From Rhodobacteraceae bacterium UBA2776 (GTDB lineage: Bacteria > Pseudomonadota > Alphaproteobacteria > Rhodobacterales > Rhodobacteraceae), in NCBI GenBank assembly GCA_002352425.1, contig DEIK01000027.1, positions 1 through 7,975 on the forward strand: DNA of 7,975 nucleotides, given 5' to 3'. Under the pieces are notes generated by a model. The model searched no databases and was not told where the DNA came from. It worked only from the letters and a program-made list of their open reading frames with translations. Of this stretch, positions 5,297-7,975 are shown piece by piece (within the stretch, counting starts at the first letter, position 1; each line of letters begins with the position of its first letter). The position numbers and the translations under genes are program-made.

Positions 5297-6856
5297 TCAA
5301 CTATTGGGCCGGTTTTTGGTTTGCTGAGCATCTGTCGGATTGGGGCAGCAAGGGGTAATTTCGCGGGTGGGTTTGGCGTGGGCGTTTTCATCAAGCTGCC
5401 TATCGCCACCCCAATATTCGGCTACGGTCTGCCCCGCCCGCCGGACCTCGAGAAATATGAAATGCCAAAATTCGCGCAGCACGACGCGGCGTCCCATGCG
5501 GGTGTACCAGCGCATAGCGTGGCGGATTTCGGCATCAGGGTGCAGATAGCTGCGCCACAGGGCGCGGGGGCGCAATTGCAGGATGAATTCAATGGTTTTC
5601 ACCCATGCAAACACCCGCCAAGCCGGCACTTTGGGGGTTTCCATCACCTGATGTTTATAGTCCCACAGCCGTTGATCGTGTTGGATCACACGGCGATCTT
5701 TGGCGTCGTTGTAATAGGGTGTCCAGCGGTGTGGGGTGGCATAGACCGACATGATCTGGTCAGGATCATAGCGCAGCAATTGGCGCAACAGCTGCCAATA
5801 ATCGCGATCAGTTTCCTGTTCGAAGCCAACCGCAAAGGTGCATAGACCAATGATGCCATTTTCGCGCAGCAATTGGATGGCTTTTTGGTCTTTTTGCACG
5901 GTCCCGCCTTTTTGCAGGGTTTTCAGGGTTGCCTCGTCTGTGCCCTCGATGCCCAACAGGAACCGCAACACGCCTGCCTTTTTATAAAGGTGCAGGATGT
6001 CGGCGTCGCGCACGATGTCGTCGGCGCGGGTTGAGCCGATGATGGTCACCTCGACGTTCTGCGCGATCATGGCCTCCAGGAACTGCCGCCAGATACGGCG
6101 GCTGGAGGTGGGGGTTTCGTCAGCCAAATTGATCAGCTCGACCCCGTGTTCGCGCACCAGATGGGCGATTTCGGCGGCGAATTTGACCGGATCGCGGTGC
6201 CGCCACTTGGTCCAGAATCCGCGTTGGCCACAGTAGGTACACAGATGCGGGCAGCCACGGGAGAATTGCATGATCACGGATTTGCGCCCGCCCCAATAGC
6301 CGTAATCGTCAAACTCGATCAATTCCCAACCGATGCGGTTGGCCTCTAGGTCGCGGATCATGGGCGCGGGGCGGGTGGCCTTTGGTCTGCCGTTTTGGCG
6401 AAAGGCTATGCCGGGGATCGCGATAAGCGGCGTTCGGTTTTGCAATGCGTTGATCAGAGCGAGGGTGGTTTCTTCGCCCTCGCCGCGCACGATGCAGTCG
6501 ATGGCGTCGGTTTCGGTCAGGATGTCTTGCCAATGATAGGTCGGGTAGACGCCGCCGTAGATCACCATCACGTCCGGGGCTGCCGCCTTTAGGCCGTTGG
6601 TGATCTGTAGCACCGTTGGATGGGCCGAGGTGGAGCCGGAATGGCCGATCAGTACCGCGTCGGGTTTGTGGGCCAGTATTTGCGACAGGATTTCGTTGAC
6701 GGACAGGGCGTTCGGGTCTGCGTTCAACAGGGTGACGTCGTGGCCTGCGTCAATGAGCGGGCCGCCAAGGCAGAGCAGACCGAAGGGCGGCAGGTTTTCA
6801 CGGGGAACGCGGCTGCCGATGGCGGTGTGGGGCGGATGAAGCAAAAGAATACGCAT
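5297..6856 (-). CDS. cobalamin-binding radical SAM protein, BchE-like
   Basis: The protein has 519 residues in two domains. Residues 1 to about 140 form a Rossmann-like B12-binding domain: MRILLLHPP, PPFGLLCLGGPLIDAGHDV, KPDAVLIGHS, VIYGGVYPT (98-106) and RGEGEET (124-130). No DxHxxG motif is seen. The radical SAM core follows, with the CxxxCxxC cluster site C202, C206, C209 in SRGCPHLCTYCGQ. After it come the segments FWTKWRHRDP (214-223), LADETPT (244-250) and a KAIQLLRENGI helix, then a C-terminal helical region. The order and wording of these segments resemble BchE, which makes the isocyclic ring of bacteriochlorophyll without oxygen, though many relatives act on other substrates. The last 37 residues after AEYWGG are hydrophilic, with a Cys-Cys pair, and look like a non-conserved tail. 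AGGA (6865-6868) sits 8 bases upstream of the ATG. It lies 36 bases after the Cys-rich gene. The substrate is unknown. Confidence 0.9.
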   Translation of the reverse strand: MRILLLHPPHTAIGSRVPRENLPPFGLLCLGGPLIDAGHDVTLLNADPNALSVNEILSQILAHKPDAVLIGHSGSTSAHPTVLQITNGLKAAAPDVMVIYGGVYPTYHWQDILTETDAIDCIVRGEGEETTLALINALQNRTPLIAIPGIAFRQNGRPKATRPAPMIRDLEANRIGWELIEFDDYGYWGGRKSVIMQFSRGCPHLCTYCGQRGFWTKWRHRDPVKFAAEIAHLVREHGVELINLADETPTSSRRIWRQFLEAMIAQNVEVTIIGSTRADDIVRDADILHLYKKAGVLRFLLGIEGTDEATLKTLQKGGTVQKDQKAIQLLRENGIIGLCTFAVGFEQETDRDYWQLLRQLLRYDPDQIMSVYATPHRWTPYYNDAKDRRVIQHDQRLWDYKHQVMETPKVPAWRVFAWVKTIEFILQLRPRALWRSYLHPDAEIRHAMRWYTRMGRRVVLREFWHFIFLEVRRAGQTVAEYWGGDRQLDENAHAKPTREITPCCPNPTDAQQTKNRPNS

Positions 6857-6892
6857 GATACTGGTCCTGAATTGCGGTGTCGGATCTGTTCC

Positions 6893-7618
6893 CTATTCGG
6901 ATTGCATTCTTTGCCACATTTGCGCGTAGGCTTCGCCCATGCAGCCATCATAGTCCATGGTGTTGGCCCAATGCGGGACCACGGTTTGGATGTTGCAATT
7001 GGTTTGGGCCAGATCAATTTGCAGTGTCAACTGACGTTCCAGAAGGCTGTAGTATCGGTGACCGGTGTTGCCACGGAACGCGGTTGAATTCGGGATGGTT
7101 TGCAATCTGGAAATCTGTTGCAGCCAGACGGATTTTTCCCAGTAGTCGGCGCCCTTGGCCAAAATCTCGGCGCATTCTATGTAGTTGATACCGCATGAAA
7201 CTTCGGTGTTGTGGGTGGTGGGAATGTTGTTTTCTTCGATGCTGTTGGCGAGTTGCTCGATGCAGGCGTTTTCGGGGATTTCCAAAATGTCGATGTCTTT
7301 CAGCCGGTCCAGTTGTGTGCAGCGTTTCAGGGTGGCGATGTGCAGGCGCTCGGCAGGGAAGCCGGCTGCGTTAAACGCGGTTACGCAACCCTCGACATTG
7401 GTGGATTGGCAAGCGTCCAATGCATAGCCTATTTCACGGCGCAGGGTGTAGCTGGCCATTATCACGTCTTGGCAGCTGGCAAAGAGGTTGTCGGTGTCTG
7501 TTTTGATACAGGCGTCAAACTGTTTGCGTAGATCAAAAACCCAAGGGGTGAATTGGGTGTCGGCACGCGGGGCGCTGGCAAAGGCGCAAAGGGCAAGGAT
7601 CAACGGGATACGCGTCAT
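6893..7618 (-). CDS. exported cysteine-rich protein, possibly LprI/DUF1311-like
   Basis: These 241 residues run from the ATG at 7618. The frame stays open upstream to 7807, but that would run antisense into cmk and hide the signal peptide, so the inner start is chosen. Residues 1-19 (MTRIPLILALCAFASAPRA) look like a Sec signal. The mature protein carries ten Cys (37, 49, 70, 78, 100, 119, 142, 149, 208, 226), an even number that would suit up to five disulfides in the periplasm. The C-terminal part, with ERQLTLQIDLAQTNC (194-208) and DYDGCMGEAYAQMWQRM (222-238), recalls the end of LprI/DUF1311 domains (lysozyme-inhibitor-like), but the match is from memory and weak. The N-terminal Cys-spaced helices resemble no family I can name. 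It is first in the reverse cluster with the radical SAM and ltrA-like genes; a weak AAAGAG at 7629-7634 precedes the start by 10 bases. Confidence 0.8.
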   Translation of the reverse strand: MTRIPLILALCAFASAPRADTQFTPWVFDLRKQFDACIKTDTDNLFASCQDVIMASYTLRREIGYALDACQSTNVEGCVTAFNAAGFPAERLHIATLKRCTQLDRLKDIDILEIPENACIEQLANSIEENNIPTTHNTEVSCGINYIECAEILAKGADYWEKSVWLQQISRLQTIPNSTAFRGNTGHRYYSLLERQLTLQIDLAQTNCNIQTVVPHWANTMDYDGCMGEAYAQMWQRMQSE

Positions 7619-7708
7619 GGGGCTACACTCTTTGATTAAATGGCTTTTTCTTCTTTTCATTGAGGAATATATAGGGGCAAATGTCCAGCGAATTGGGCCA
7701 GATAGGAA
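7619..7708. promoter_or_regulatory. divergent promoter region between the Cys-rich protein gene and cmk
   Basis: The gap between the divergent starts is AT-richer than its flanks. On the forward strand TATATA (7668-7673) could serve as the -10 of a cmk promoter, with only a poor TTTTTC (7645-7650) 17 bases upstream. On the reverse strand TTTAAT (complement of 7635-7640) could be the -10 for the three-gene reverse cluster, again with a weak -35. AGGAA (7704-7708) is the cmk ribosome binding site. No clear operator palindrome was found. Confidence 0.4.
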
Positions 7709-7717
7709 ATGTGCGAA

Positions 7718-7975
7718 ATGGGTTTTACTGTGGCGATTGACGGGCCGGCGGCCTCCGGTAAGGGAACTATATCCAAGGCGGTGGCTGCGCATTTTGGCTT
7801 TGCACATCTGGACACGGGGCTTTTGTATCGGGCCGTGGGTTTGCGGTTTTTGAACGGGATGGAGCCCATCGAGGCGGCGCAGACCTTGCAGGCCGAAGAT
7901 TTGGCGGCGAATGATTTACGCACGGCCCCTGTGGCGCAGGCGGCCAGCAAGGCGGCGGCGATCCCCGAGGTGCGG
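7718..7975 (+). CDS. cmk: cytidylate kinase, N-terminal part (3' end outside window)
   Basis: The frame is open from the ATG at 7718 to the end of the window, 86 codons with no stop. The enzyme phosphorylates CMP and dCMP with ATP in the cytoplasm. Residues 3-17 hold the P-loop, [15 protein letters not shown] (Walker A G9-T17), followed by a [22 protein letters not shown] segment (20-41) in which D32, T33, Y37 and R38 are the family's nucleotide-contacting positions. AGGAA (7704-7708) lies 9 bases before this ATG. Another in-frame ATG at 7709 directly touches that site and would add MCE, so it is less likely. In many bacteria cmk is followed by rpsA, and in several groups it lies near aroA; here it is separated from aroA by about 5.2 kb that includes reverse-strand genes. 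Confidence 0.95.
   Translation, partial: MGFTVAIDGPAASGKGTISKAVAAHFGFAHLDTGLLYRAVGLRFLNGMEPIEAAQTLQAEDLAANDLRTAPVAQAASKAAAIPEVR

Noticed and set aside
4402..5358. 318-codon forward open frame opposite the ltrA-like gene
   Set aside because: The reverse strand encodes a clear LtrA protein with family motifs; the forward product is a Gly/Gln/His-rich shadow with no domain.
7619..7807. N-terminal extension of 63 residues in frame with the Cys-rich protein gene
   Set aside because: It would overlap the cmk start antisense, has a basic low-conservation look, and would bury an evident signal peptide. The ATG at 7618 fits better.

Overview
The window looks like chromosome of an alphaproteobacterium, most likely a Rhodobacterales (Roseobacter-type) species. 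The grounds are high GC with G/C-ending codons, a class II (alphaproteobacterial type) EPSP synthase directly behind a tRNA-Leu(UAA), a cytidylate kinase further along, and an Lrp/AsnC regulator of the kind common in this group. This is read from sequence patterns and memory of families; no database search was possible.

Layout: positions 1-342 hold the C-terminal part of an Lrp/AsnC regulator (its start lies outside the window). Positions 398-937 encode a small exported TPR protein. A complete tRNA-Leu(UAA) with encoded CCA lies at 1053-1138. A tightly packed forward operon follows: aroA (1201-2550), a small four-helix membrane protein (2560-3066) and a GFA-type zinc protein (3066-3470). Next is a short low-GC stretch (about 3480-4025) holding one forward gene for a small lipoprotein of unknown function, preceded by an imperfect dyad at 3511-3539. 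From 7618 down to 4087 runs a reverse-strand cluster of three genes: a cysteine-rich exported protein, a BchE-like cobalamin-binding radical SAM enzyme, and an LtrA-family membrane protein. The window closes with the first 86 codons of cmk (7718 onward), divergent from that cluster.

Functionally, aroA (shikimate pathway) and cmk (pyrimidine nucleotides) are housekeeping genes. They are often close neighbours in bacteria but here stand about 5.2 kb apart, and the DNA between them looks like an accessory segment. No defence system, CRISPR array, insertion sequence, integrase or phage gene was found. The most interesting part is the reverse cluster: a radical SAM enzyme resembling the anaerobic Mg-protoporphyrin monomethyl ester cyclase BchE, sitting outside any visible photosynthesis cluster and between an exported Cys-rich protein and a polytopic membrane protein. 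Its substrate cannot be read from the sequence. The low-GC lipoprotein gene and its flanking dyad are the clearest signs of recent acquisition. Most of the rest is ordinary.
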